Below are positions 21,701 through 32,495 of a DNA stretch of 64,000 bases, piece by piece; the first letter of the stretch is position 1; every line of letters starts with the position of its first letter. Position numbers and translations under genes: made by a program. This stretch comes from Arion vulgaris (taxonomy: Eukaryota; Mollusca; Gastropoda; Stylommatophora; Arionidae). The DNA lies in the NCBI GenBank assembly GCA_020796225.1, contig CM036759.1:21029813-21093812 (forward strand). The letters run 5' to 3'. The notes beneath the pieces were generated by a model. The model had not been told where the DNA came from and ran no database searches. It saw only the letters and a program-made list of their open reading frames with translations.

Positions 21701-21967
21701 TATGTACCCGTCCGAGTGGTTAACGGGGACCAAATTTGGGGTGTCAAGAATAGAACCACTGTTACCTGCCAGGCATGTCGTAAGAGGCGACTAAGAAGGT
21801 TTGGATGAAATCGGATGCACGTGTCCTAAACGTGTAGAAGTTTATGTATTTAAGGGTCTACCAAACCAATGTGCAACGTATACACGTTCTTGGCAAAGAT
21901 CAAACATATCACAAAGAGTGATTAAAATTGGTCGTAACGAACGAACGCAAAAAAGAAGATATGTACA
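21701..21967 (+). mobile_element. SINE-B copy 2 with short TSD
   Basis: The body starts ccgtccgagtggttaacggg (tRNA-like head), carries gtcgtaagaggcgactaaga, cctaaacgtgtagaag, taccaaaccaatgtgcaacg and gtgattaaaattggtcgtaa, and ends aaaaaagaaga. A 7-bp repeat, tatgtac, flanks it (21701-21707, 21961-21967). Confidence 0.88.
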
Positions 21968-22675
21968 ACATTGTTCATATTTGTGACTTTAAAATTGTGA
22001 ACAACAGGTTTTAATATGTCTATCTTTTGATCTATGTAAGTTTGCAAACGTTGAAAGACCCACTCTTTGAGCACCCGATGCAGTTAATTCCTACGCTATC
22101 TCTTAGCCAGGAAAATAGGTAGCCGAGACTGGGAAGAGAATTCGTTGAAGTTGGTTGGGAGAAAATGATGAATGCGTGAACTGGTAATGAAATCAAAGAA
22201 GTCATCTTGAATCAGTGTCACCCGAATGTCCCTAGAGAAATGGGAAACCAGCGTGTAAAGGATGCTAAGAAAACGGACAAGAACTATAGAAGTGTAAGAT
22301 CGTGTTAAGAATTATAGACTAGTCCTATAAAGACAGAAAGAATGAAACATAACAGGTGTGGTAAAGAAATATCCTTTCTCGTTTGCACTAATATAATCCA
22401 GCTTCTTCCATGTGTGGGTGTAACTATTTCAGGTTAAACTACAATTTTACATATGGACGTAATGATGTCTGCGCCTTTCGACAAAACTATCATATTTCTG
22501 AATAAGTTTGTATCTTTCTTGCATGGTAGAAAATGTGGTTCGTCTCTCAGTCTTCCAGCAACATCAGCTTATTATGGGGCAGATTTACTGTATCTGCAAC
22601 ACGATTTTATGTACTAGAGAGTTCATAAAGGCAATACCAAAAATAAAATTAGGTTTTATTCCATTATTCCTCTTG
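21968..22675. other. Unassigned sequence
   Basis: No gene or repeat family recognised. Confidence 0.5.
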
Positions 22676-23072
22676 AATATGAGTGGCGAGTAGTTTGATG
22701 AATATGAGTGGCGAGTAGTTTGATGAATATGAGTGGCGAGTAGTTTGATGAATATCAGTGGCGAGTAGTTTGATGAATATGAGTGGCGAGTAGTTTGATG
22801 AATATCAGTGGCGAGTAGTTTGATGAATATGAGTGGCGAGTAGTTTGATGAATATCAGTGGCGAGTAGTTTGATGAATATGAGTGGCGAGTAGTTTGATG
22901 AATATCAGTGGCGAGTAGTTTGATGAATATGGGTGGCGAGTAGTTTGATGAATATGAGTGGCGAGTAGTTTGATGAATATGAGTGGCGAGTAGTTTGATG
23001 AATATGAGTGGCGAGTAGTTTGATGAATATGAGTGGCGAGTAGTTTGATATCAGTGGCGAGTAGTTTAATGA
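22676..23072. repeat. 25-bp minisatellite, about 16 units
   Basis: The unit is gaatat(g/c)agtggcgagtag plus tttgat. The seventh base of the unit varies between g and c. In the middle of the array g and c units alternate strictly for several pairs, giving a 50-bp higher-order period. The outer units are all g. The last units contain a deletion and an a for g change. Confidence 0.95.
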
Positions 23073-23085
23073 TCATTTCATTGTC

Positions 23086-23252
23086 ATCTTACACCATCCT
23101 CGAAAATACATATAGGACCATCGCCGGTGCAACAAAGCTCGTGCTCTGCCGCTGAGATCTTGTGTAAGATGTAAATCGAAGCATAAGATGGTTATTCATC
23201 AAAGTGTACTGAATATGGCTCAATCAATCAATCAATCAATCAAGTATTCAAT
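23086..23252 (+). mobile_element. SINE-G 3' part with ATCA tail
   Basis: Begins ccatcctcgaaaat and includes catcgccggtgcaacaaagctcgtgctctgccgct, then atggttattcatcaaagtgtac and a pure (caat)n tail at 23222-23250. It starts 14 bp after the 25-bp array. Confidence 0.85.
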
Positions 23253-23508
23253 GAATTAGTCCAATTGAAAAACTTGTAATCACACTCTCCACCTGCAGGG
23301 GTAGGGCATGCTTCTTCACCTCGTGACCTGACAACAGACTGATCAAACAACTTCCCAAACTACAAATGTCCTCAGTCGCAGTGTGGTCAGTCTCTCTTAT
23401 AGCACAAGTAATCAAACCACAGAGCATGCTCTACATGACTGTTCCGTGTATATGCAAGCGAATAATGATTCAACAATACAACATGAGAGAATAAATATAT
23501 ATGAAAAT
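23253..23508. other. Unassigned sequence
   Basis: No recognised feature. Confidence 0.45.
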
Positions 23509-23749
23509 GAAAATTGTGAAATATCCTTTACATGACTCAGTAATCAACAGCAGTAAACGAGTCGTAGATTTTCTATAAAATTATAGGTATATCTTATACG
23601 TTTAGTAGTTTGTCATTGCTTTCTGAACTGTGAGGTCTTTTTGTATCATTCGTAAAAATCCAAGGAAACTAATTTACTTCCAAATTTGCACATCGCAGAG
23701 TTTGAACCAGGTAGGCTTGGATTGTGATCGAGTTTAACCACGCTTAAGC
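23509..23749 (-). mobile_element. SINE-E copy 2
   Basis: Aligns with 3611-3859: acatgactcagtaatcaaca, gtcattgctttctgaactgtg, cagagtttgaaccaggtag, attgtgatcgag. The 5' (tRNA-like) end is at the right, near gcttaagc at 23742-23749. An 8-bp repeat, atgaaaat, at 23501 and 23750 may be the TSD. Confidence 0.8.
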
Positions 23750-23838
23750 ATGAAAATACAGCAGCACTTCCAAGATCATTCGAGTTTACAACCGCTTAAG
23801 CATGAAAATACAGCAGCACTTCCAAGACCATTCGAGTT
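23727..23838. repeat. 52-bp tandem duplication including the SINE-E head
   Basis: Units starting at 23750 and 23802 read atgaaaatacagcagcactt...cgagtttacaaccgcttaag. The last 20 bp of each repeats the terminal part of the adjacent SINE-E head (cgagtttaaccacgcttaag at about 23730-23748), so three head ends lie in tandem. Confidence 0.85.
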
Positions 23839-23859
23839 TAGCACTAGAACTAATATTTC

Positions 23860-24195
23860 CTCTGCAATGAATTCAAACATATCCATAGAGCCTAATATGA
23901 CACTTGTGGTAGCTTTTTACGTAACGGCGTGCTTTCCTTATCACTAGCGTTCCCCCGTGTGCCCAGCGTGTTCGTAGCGCGTTGGACTACGGGTGACTAG
24001 TCCTCTGTAAGTGCGGGTTCAACTCCGCGGACTGGCAGAAAAGCTACAGGTTCCCCAGATTTATGGTGTTCGTGGCACCGAGCCGAAGGGTTACGATGTC
24101 CATGACACCAAGCCGAAGAGCTTTCAGCTCAAGTGCTTCTGGATCGAAAAAAAAAAAAATCACTAGCGTCCCTCGTCATTCGGGTAAGTCTCACT
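23860..24195 (+). repeat. Repeat-D copy 1, interrupted by SINE-C
   Basis: 23866-23950 plus 24161-24185 resemble 30929-31020: tgaattcaa...cctaatatgac, gcttgctttcct-like, cactagcgtcc, gtcattcggg. The SINE-C insertion at 23951-24159 splits the match. Class unknown. Confidence 0.5.
23941..24169 (+). mobile_element. SINE-C copy 3 with TSD
   Basis: Plus-strand copy: cccagcgtgttcgtagcgcg, box B ggttcaactcc, gatttatggtgttcgtggca, agtgcttctggatcg and a 13-A tail. The exact TSD tcactagcgt lies at 23941-23950 and 24160-24169. Confidence 0.93.
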
Positions 24196-25385
24196 CCAGA
24201 CTTGAGAGGTATATTATAACTCATTTATCTAGCTGTACAAACATGTGAAACGAACACATGATGACTAAGAAGAAGAAGGCCTCAGTGATCGCTGCCGTGT
24301 ACACATGTAAACGATAGCGATAAGTCTGTTTAAATTATTAAAACACAAAATAAAAGTATTCACAAAACGGAAACAAATTTAGACTAAATGTAACAAAAAA
24401 TATCCCACCTTATCCTTCTTAATACAAACACACACGACATTCAGCGCCACAGGAAAGTCTACAGCGAGTCGCCATTTCTTATCAAATAAAGGCAAAATAA
24501 TTTGTCTGGTCGTCACTTGGATAATACTAGAACCTGGAGAGACATGTTTTATTTCATGCCCAGCGTGATACCATAGGATATAATAATATGCGCTTAGGTA
24601 CTGTGAATCCTCAACAATTTAACTTGAGAAAGGAAGAAATGTGTTTACAGTGGAGAATAACTGAAACCCTTTCTTTTCATTGCGAACACAACTTGAATAC
24701 ATCACGAGCTAAGAAGATTGCAACTTAATAGAAATTGACATGAAGGGTTTTCTGGTTTTAAAATAAAAACAAAATATTAAAAAGGAATCGATATCTAAAC
24801 GGAATTTTACCTTCGATATAACCCCCTTCCCTCCCCATTCCCCATCAACGTTCTTAAATGTCAATACCTCCCTGGAGTTTCTTCTTCTGTGCTTACTCAT
24901 TCCTTTTGTGGAGTTTCCTGGGAGTTATTTTACAGTTATTGAAATAAAATACCTTTGTTGTCTTATCGTCGCAACTGATAAAAGTCGTGCTGCTATTTTT
25001 TGTTTAGTGTGCGTGGGGCACGGCCAATGCGGATTACATCGGATCAATCGGTGTTTAAAGTTTTTGTCCCACCTGAACGAAATCAATTGGTTGACGTAAA
25101 GGTGAGGTGTATGGGTTTTGTTGATAGTTAACTGTGGGCTGTGGTTACATAGTAGATGCATAGATAGATGTGTGTGGTCTGGTAGGAAAAAGGGTGTATG
25201 AAGTTGGTATTTGAGAAAATATGATTACAATTGTTTTATTATTTTTGGTTTGTACTTGGAGGATAGGACTGTAAGATATGTTTGTAATGTATCTTGGTAT
25301 CAGTGTATAGTGTATGTGTGTGTGGACGTGCTGTTTGTTGACATAATCTACGCGTGTATGTATGTGGATACGCTAAGTATGAGGA
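24196..25385. other. Unassigned sequence
   Basis: No gene or repeat family recognised. An isolated gaagaagaagg at about 24272 may mark the 3' end of an old GAA-tailed element, but no body is recognisable. Confidence 0.5.
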
Positions 25386-25581
25386 CATAATCTATTTCTT
25401 TTTCTTTCTTTCTCGAATCCTGTATGCCTCACAGCGTCAGGTCAGGAAGAGATTTCTAAAACGGGCCCTAGTATGCGCTTCGTAGATAGTCTCTTTCGTC
25501 GCCTCTGTTATCTCTGAGGTCCATCTTTTGCGTGGCCGGCCTTTTGCTTTGTACCCATTGTATCGGAGCAGCATAATCTAT
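25386..25581 (-). mobile_element. LINE-P 3' fragment with TSD and GAAA tail
   Basis: The minus strand encodes the very end of a LINE protein, with motif KGRPRKRWTSEI and a stop near 25442. A GAAA/GA-rich tail follows (ctttttctttctttctc on plus, 25397-25414). The exact 10-bp TSD cataatctat is at 25386-25395 and 25572-25581. The body is only 176 bp, an extreme 5' truncation. Confidence 0.88.
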
Positions 25582-25688
25582 ATGTGTGGAAATAGTCTGT
25601 GTTTTGAAATAATTTCTCCGCGTATGAATGTCTATGTGTGTTACCGTTGTCTATGTGTGTGTGTGTACGTTTACATACAAAGTTTAAA

Positions 25689-25902
25689 GGGTTTTAAGCC
25701 AAAGGATTGACTTCATTGCACCGGGTTTTACCCCATATGGCTCAGTCCCTCTCCGGAGAAATGGCACACCACCTGCCGAGAGTATTGCACAAGCACGAAC
25801 TCGTAACTCCAGCAACAAACCTAGGGTCTCTGGAAAAAAACTGCACTCGTGAACAGAAGGCCTCTGTCCGATTTCGAACCGACGACCTTACATACAAAGT
25901 GT
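25689..25902 (-). mobile_element. SINE-F copy, minus strand
   Basis: Plus-strand reading: aggattgacttcattgcaccgggttttacc, gagagtattgcacaagcacgaactcgtaactcc, then box B (complement of gatttcgaaccgacgac). The far 5' head is replaced by TG-rich sequence. Confidence 0.85.
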
Positions 25903-26739
25903 GTGCGTGTGTGTGTGGACAGTTTCTCCGTAAGTGAGTTTGATGTGTATGTGGACATCGTTTCAGTGTGTGTATTGACATGAACTCCTTGTGTGTGAAC
26001 ACGATATCTACATCCGAATTCAAACTCACAAACTTGAGAATGACCAGCAAAGTGTGTATCTAGAAGTACTTTAGTACATTCACCTGGACAACAAAGAAAC
26101 ACGGTGTATCAATAACAAAGATTTTACCACCTGAGCAAAATTTTAAAAACACACCAAAATCTCCACCTCCCTATCCACACACCCCTGAAAAAATTAACAA
26201 ACCACTATGGAATTTGTAGAGTTTGGGCAGAAAGGATATATATAAAATATTTAAGTCCTATCACACACATTGTTACGTGTCCTGTCTACAGTGAAGTAGA
26301 TTTTAGCACATAAAGTTGGACGTAAGCGTTCAGTAGTCATTAGATTGTGCATGTGATGTCTTGTTTTAGTGGCAGAGACCGTGTGTACTTCAAACTATTG
26401 TGTACTATTGTTGAATGTCTTGTATGTGATAGTTATATTATATGACTTCGTATCTTATAGAATGAAATACTGTGTTGAAATTATTATATGTTGTCTATTT
26501 TCGAAAGTGTTATTTATTGTCTAATTCGTTACTCCTAAACTTGTCAATTGTCAAAGGTGCTTCACATTGTCTAACACGTTATTCGAAAACTATTCTATAC
26601 TGTTTATTTGTGAAAGTGTTATATGTTGCCTGACATCGAAGCTACTGTATTTGATTTTATTACTAAAACTATTGTATATTTCCTAGCTTCAAATTGTTTC
26701 ATTTCAAAAATATAAAATAAAAGCTTATTGTGTAGTTTA
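25903..26739. other. Unassigned, TG-rich then AT-rich sequence
   Basis: Irregular (TG)n-like stretches near 25620-26000 and AT-rich sequence after that. No gene found. Confidence 0.5.
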
Positions 26740-27050
26740 TTCTTCGATCGATCCATATCGATCACTTGTTAACCACTCTGTGTGATTTGTATGTAATCTG
26801 AGTCTAAGAGCGATTGTATCTTGTGCCAGTTATGTACCTACAAGTAGGCCAGCACATCCAATTTCTGCGAAGCTTTTTTTTCCTATGGTAGCTTCCCTAG
26901 GTCCTACACCAGTCGCCTCTTACGACATGCCTTGTAGGTCGCAGTGATACTATTCTTTGCTTCCATTGCTCGCTCGTCTCTTACGACATGCCTTGTAGGT
27001 CGCAGTGATACTATTCTTTGCTTTCCTTGCCGGTCCCGGCACCACATGGC
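26740..27050 (-). mobile_element. SINE-A copy 4 with internal 61-bp duplication
   Basis: Minus strand, tail at 26740 (ttcttcg). The central core (ttacgacatgccttgtaggt with cgcagtgatactattctttg) occurs twice, 61 bp apart, at about 26915-26963 and 26976-27023, making the copy longer than the family norm. Confidence 0.88.
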
Positions 27051-27265
27051 GATTGTGTAGTTTAAATATTGATAAAAATTACAAGCTATATGCGATAACA
27101 CAGAAGCACCGTGCTCTGTGACTTTAGTTTTGTGATGTGCAGAATGAAAAGTGTGTCATACATAAGATGATGAACGACATGTCACTGAACAATTGCAGTG
27201 AAATAGTTTAATGTCTTCATTTGTTGAGCCAACACCAATCTTTTCCCGTTAATGCTGATTTTCTC
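27051..27265. other. Short unassigned gap
   Basis: No recognised feature between SINE-A and LINE-N. Confidence 0.4.
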
Positions 27266-27830
27266 TCTTACAATGTAGGGCAGGCCAAAGCAGAGTTCCA
27301 GAAAATGAGAAGCATTATATGCAACAAGTTATTGGCAATTGATATCAGAATGAGAGTCATACATAGAACCAATACTGACATACAGATGCAAGTCATGAAC
27401 AATGAACACACAGATCGAAAAATCTCTGAGGGCCACAGAGATATGGTCTTAGAGAAGAATGGTGAGAATCCCATGGACTGCTAAAATAAGTAATGTGGAG
27501 GTGCTGAAGAACCTGATTGAATGTGGAGGTGCTGAAGACAATTGAGATCAAGATACAGAGAAAGCTTATCATCAATATAAGAAAGAGGCAGTCATTATTT
27601 TTCTGGCATGTGATGAGAAAGGGAGGTTTAGAACACATTGTAACAACTGATAAAATCGACGGGAGACGAGCTAGAGGAAGACAGAGAGAGAAAATTTTGG
27701 ATAGCCTGAGGTCGTGGCGCGGAAGTGCGACAACATCTGAGATGATAGTAAACAGAAGAGACAGAGATTTGTGGAGATCCATGATCGCCTGCGCCAGACT
27801 GCTTGGCACCTGATAATGATGATGACAATG
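27266..27830 (+). mobile_element. LINE-N copy 1, RT carboxy-terminal fragment
   Basis: Encodes, across three frames, the region after the RT catalytic core: KAEFQKMRSIICNKLL, RMRVI, then (frameshift) RRMVRIPWTAKISNVEVLK, a 19-bp direct duplication (aatgtggaggtgctgaaga at about 27492 and 27521), then FFWHVMRKGGLEHIV, GRRARGRQREKILDSLRSW and a stop at 27811. The tail is tgataatgatgatga. Part of the expected ..YG.E.W.. block is lost. The protein family is non-LTR reverse transcriptase; the copy is dead. Confidence 0.9.
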
Positions 27831-28934
27831 TCAGTGAACTATAATCTAAATTGTCTTTGCCAGCTTATATGTATTTAATTAACATTCTATCTGTTATAAT
27901 GTTGGCTTGTGTAGATTTCAAAGACCAAGCGACTAGACAAAAATAAATGAAAGCCGGCGTTTCTGTGCACGCTAAAAACCAAGTTAAAAATGAGAGATAA
28001 CTTCGCTGGGAACTTTCAGTTATTCCCGTAATAATAATGTAAAATTACTAATCAATCATTATAAGTATAAATTAATTATACTTTCTACACATTATCAATA
28101 AAATAACGCCAACGAATAATTCAATTATTCTTCCTTTCTCTGCAGTTCATTAGAATAACGTGGTTGCTTCCCGCATTTAGCACAATTATCCCAGCGTTCC
28201 AGTCATCGAAATCTGCATGTGATTTCATCTACAATGCATAGATTCCTGCATCGTCTTTCTTCTCAAACACAACTGATCTAACCTTCCGTTCTTGTATCGC
28301 GATTCCCAAATATAAATGCTTCTTGTTTTAATATTAGGGATTCTTCTGTGGATCACTCTTGCCAAGGCCAGCATAGTTTAATGAATTATTATTGCATGAT
28401 GTTCCATTCTTATAGACGAGGCATTAAATCTTCATTTGAGGAGAGAACCGCGACTAGCTGTCCATTGCAGACTGATTTTTCTGTATTTTTTATGCTTAAG
28501 CTCTGCCAAGTTCCAAGAAGTTGTCGCTGGCTGTCTCCATATTTACACTATCATTAAGAACAGAGATGTGAGACTGGCTTCTTCATTGCTGTGAAACTGC
28601 CAGTTCTTTATGCATAATGTATAACAAGAACATTGTACCTTATCGCAAGCTTTTAACATTAATACTCTTGCATTATTTGGAGAACGACACGGGCTACAGA
28701 AAAACCAAGGAATCAGATAAAAAGGAGGAAATATTCCGACGAAAATGACAAGGAAAACAATGTTGAACAATGATGATGCATCGGTAAAGAAAGGTTGGAT
28801 ATTGGAACACATCATACAAACGCATGCTTAAACGCACGCACACAAGAAACCGATATGATATGGAAAACGTGAAATAAAAAAATATAAAATGAAAACAGAT
28901 GATTGTGATTTCCTGATAACATGATTTGTTTTAC
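27831..28934. other. Unassigned sequence
   Basis: No recognised gene or element; AT-rich. Confidence 0.5.
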
Positions 28935-29105
28935 AAATCCTGAAGCTACAGCGAAGGATAATTGCCATCTTGATGCAGGCTTAACGAACGAACAAATCCA
29001 CGACGTTGCGGCGTAGAGTAAATGCCGTTTGGAGCAAGCTTTGACGAATGAATACCTATGTGAAGCTGTGACGTAGGATACATGTAGTTTTGGAACAGGC
29101 TGGAT
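28935..29105. repeat. Repeat-K: about 58-bp degenerate tandem repeat, 3 units
   Basis: Units related to ga.gctgcg.cgtaggataa, tgccatttggagcaggct and ttgacgaacgaataaatcc recur three times with roughly 25-30% divergence. Internal indels are common. Confidence 0.6.
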
Positions 29106-29120
29106 GTAGCGTGGATACAG

Positions 29121-29174
29121 ATGACAAAGAGTGGTTTAACAGGTGGTCGATATGGAGCGTCCAAAGAAGAAGAA
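29121..29174 (+). mobile_element. SINE-A 3' end only
   Basis: Only the last 54 bp, gagtggtttaacaggtggtc, gatatggagcgtccaa and a GAA tail. A strongly 5'-truncated copy. Confidence 0.8.
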
Positions 29175-30040
29175 GTACAGACCTATTAGCCATTTAGTTA
29201 TGAATCTTTCAAATCTCAACTGAATTGTTATTCTCAATATATAACATAACTAGTAGAGAAGATGGCAGATCTAACGAATAAAAGACCAACCAGTAATAGA
29301 AAGAAGTCATATAGAAGAATAGACACTCCCATGCAAGAAATCACACTTTCGATTTGTTCCAGATATTGACAAATTGTCACCAAATTCCTTTCAATTTTCA
29401 CCTTTATGTGAACCATTATTTTTCTCACTATCCCGTCTCTCAGATATCACATTTTCCCCCTATTTGCCCTTCCTTTGTTTTCATCTATTTTTTGGGGAAG
29501 TTATAACCACATCTTCAAGATAACAACATTTTGGGGACCTCTGAAAAGAAGGTCATGTTCCTCATTTCCAGGATATAATGCGTTTATTTCTAACCAGGCA
29601 TGGGCCTTCAAGTAGAAAGCTCATCGAGCTGTGCTCTAGGGATAAGCCGGCTATCTTGTTTTTTTTTCTCCTAGTTGTCCTTTCTTTCACCATAAATCAT
29701 TTTCGGTGCAAACATAATTAGTAAATTCATTTTGTGGTTCATTAGATTCCAATACGGCGACCATAGGGGGCTAAATGGGAAGGGAGTTACTCGAGAGAAA
29801 TGTCCTGATTTACCTTGTCTTGCCTCCCTTGAAAGTTGCCTTGGTCAAAACAAAACGACAGAATGGGAGTTTTATTTATATTCAGAGTTGGGGGAGAACT
29901 AACAAGCAGGGTTTGGGGTTTAAATAGGAGGGAGGGAGAGAGAGATAGAAGTGTGTGTGTATGTGTGAATGTTTGGGAAAAACCAAACAATAGGGGTGTA
30001 TAGTGAATCACAACACATAAAGAGTGGAAAAGAAGGGGGG
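29175..30040. other. Unassigned sequence
   Basis: A GA/TG microsatellite lies near 29930-29970. Nothing else recognised. Confidence 0.5.
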
Positions 30041-30539
30041 ATCTATATGTTACTAAGTGGTTAAGCCATTAGCAATGCATCCCAAAAGGTGTTGGTTCGA
30101 ATCCAGACCTCATCGATCTGTTTAGAAGAGCGGTTTTTTTCTCTCTCGGAGATCTCTAAGATTGTTAACGAATGTACGGAGTTCGTGCTTTGTGCACCAT
30201 TCTAGTCAGATGTCATGATATTTCTACTGAGAACGACCGAGTCATACGTGGAAACCCGGTGAAGTCAATCTTCTGTCTTGTGTATAGATCAGATGTCATG
30301 ATATTTCTACGAGAACGAACCGAGTCATACGTGGTAACCCGGTGAAGTCAATCTTCTGTCTTGTGTATAGATCAGATGTCATGATATTTCTACTGAGAAC
30401 GACCGAGTCATACGTGGAAACCCGGTGAAGTCAATCTTCTGTCTTGTGTATAGATCAGATGTCATGATATTTCTACTGAGAACGATCGAGTCATACGTGG
30501 TAACCCGGTGAAGTCAATCTTCTGTCTTGTGTATAGATC
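30041..30539 (+). mobile_element. SINE-F copy with its 3' half repeated
   Basis: Head actaagtggttaagccattag and box B ggttcgaatcc at about 30093, then gagatctctaagattgttaa, cggagttcgtgctttgtgca. From 30207 the 3' half is tandemly amplified (next entry). Box A is degenerate (ttactaagtgg). Confidence 0.88.
30207..30539 (+). repeat. 83-bp tandem repeat, 4 units, from SINE-F 3' half
   Basis: Starts at 30207, 30290, 30373 and 30456, exactly 83 bp apart. The unit contains cagatgtcatgatatttcta, ctgagaacga and aacccggtgaagtcaatctt, which equal the family 3' domain (compare 52590-52655). Units 2 and 4 share gtggtaaccc; units 1 and 3 share gtggaaaccc, an alternating pattern. Confidence 0.95.
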
Positions 30540-31227
30540 TAAGTGAAACCTTGGATTCTGGAACATGATAAACGAATTAACGATGCTAATATAGCTCCCA
30601 TTGTTATATGTCTCGTTTTACGCTCGACAGGACAACTATAAAGCAAAACTAAAAGAAATTATAACAAGTGAATATATAGAATAGACCCAGATACCATATA
30701 CTCATCCAATATGGAATAAATGTTAAATGAACGGGACTCAGCACTTCTGACGACGCCATGAGTATAGGAACGTCGACACTAACCAATTATACCGATATTT
30801 CGGAACATGACAGAAGTATTCCATGCAACATACTTCAATATTATCAGAAGTAAATACACCATCGCTGGAAAATTTACGTTAAAAAAGTGCACATTTATCA
30901 GTTTACAATTTGTTTTCGCTCGCCGCCTATGAATTCAAGAGTATTCATGACACCTAATATGACTGTTTTTGCATATAAGCTTGCTTTCCTCATCACCACT
31001 GTCTGTCGACATTCGGGCGCGCCTTACTTTGAATTCTGGGGTACTTGTAATTTATATCCCCCAAGTAAAGGATAAAGAAGATCTCCCATAGTCCCACCGC
31101 GTACCGTATGAACACCGTTACATTTTTGCCATTCTCAACTTTTCTACCAGTGACCCCAATCTACATTTTAAACCCAGGAATTATTAAGTATCAATAAAAA
31201 TAAGACAAAATACAAACAACAAATGAA
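30540..31227. other. Unassigned; includes Repeat-D copy 2
   Basis: 30929-31025 resembles 23866-24185 (tgaattcaag, cctaatatgactg, ttgctttcctcatcac, cgacattcggg). The rest has no recognised feature. Confidence 0.45.
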
Positions 31228-32495
31228 CAATACTTTGAAGAGAAGGTATCGAATCGGTAGTATTAGAAACGTAGGTATCGAAACGGTAGTATTAGAAACG
31301 TAGGTATCGAATCGGTAGCATTAGAAACGTAGGTATCGAATCGGTAGCATTAGAAACGTAGGTATCGAATCGGTAGCATTAGAAACGTAGGTATCGAAAC
31401 GGTAGTATTAGAAACGTAGGTATCGAATCGGTAGCATTAGAAACGTAGGTATCGAAACGGTAGTATTAGAAACGTAGGTATCGAATCGGTAGTATTAGAA
31501 ACGTAGGTATCGAAACGGTAGTATTAGAAACGTAGGTATCGAATCGGTAGTATTAGAAACGTAGGTATCGAAACGGTAGTATTAGAAACGTAGGTATCGA
31601 AACGGTAGTATTAGAAACGTAGGTATCGAAACGGTAGTATTAGAAACGTAGGTATCGAATCGGTAGTATTAGAAACGTAGGTATCGAAACGGTAGTATTA
31701 GAAACGTAGGTATCGAAGGTATCGAAACGGTAGTATTAGAATTGAAGACGAACCGGTAGTATTAGAATCGAAAGCATAGAATAGGCAATACCAGAACCGA
31801 AAGAAACGAGTCGGTAGTATTAGAAACTAAAGCATCGAATCGGTCGTATTAGAAACAAAATAATATAATCGGTAGAATTAGAACCTAAAGAATCGAATCG
31901 GCAATGTTAGAAAGTAAAACATCTAACGGTAGTAACAGAACCTAAATAATCGAATCGGTAGTATTAGAAACTAAAGCATCGATTCGGTAGTATTAGAAAC
32001 TAAAGCATCGAAACGGTAGTATTAGAAACTAAAGCATCGAATCGGTAGTATTAGAAACTAAAGCATCAATTCGGTAGTATTAGAAACTAAAGCATCGAAT
32101 CGGTAGTATTAGAAACTAAAGCATCGATTCGGTAGTATTAGAAACTAAAGCATCGAATCGGTAGTATTAGAAACTAAAGCATCGATTCGATAGTATTAGA
32201 AACTAAAGCATCGAATCGGTAGTATTAGAAACTAACGCATCGATTCGGTAGTATTAGAAACTAAAGCATCGATTCGGTAGTATTAGAAACTAAAGCATCT
32301 AACGCTAGTATTAGAAACTAAAGCATCGATTCGGTAGTATTAGAAACTAAAGCATCTAACGGTAGTATTAGAAACTAAAGCATCTAACGGTAGTATTAGA
32401 AACTAAAGCATCGAAACTGCTGTATTAGAAACTAAAACATCGATTCAGTAGTATTTGTTGAGTCGGTAGTATTAGAAACGAATCCATCAAATCTG
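31228..32495 (+). repeat. 29-bp minisatellite, about 43 units, two subfamilies
   Basis: Block 1 (31228-31740) has unit taggtatcgaatcggtagta plus ttagaaacg, alternating between gaatcgg and gaaacgg. A degenerate zone (31741-31925) follows. Block 2 (31926-32495) has unit aaactaaagcatcgaatcgg plus tagtattag, with gattcgg, gaatcgg and ctaacgg variants. Both blocks share tcgg.agtattagaaac. Confidence 0.95.

Noticed and set aside
25821..26102. Cys-rich minus-strand frame
   Set aside because: Runs through SINE-F and TG-rich DNA; no disulfide-rich family signature or signal peptide.
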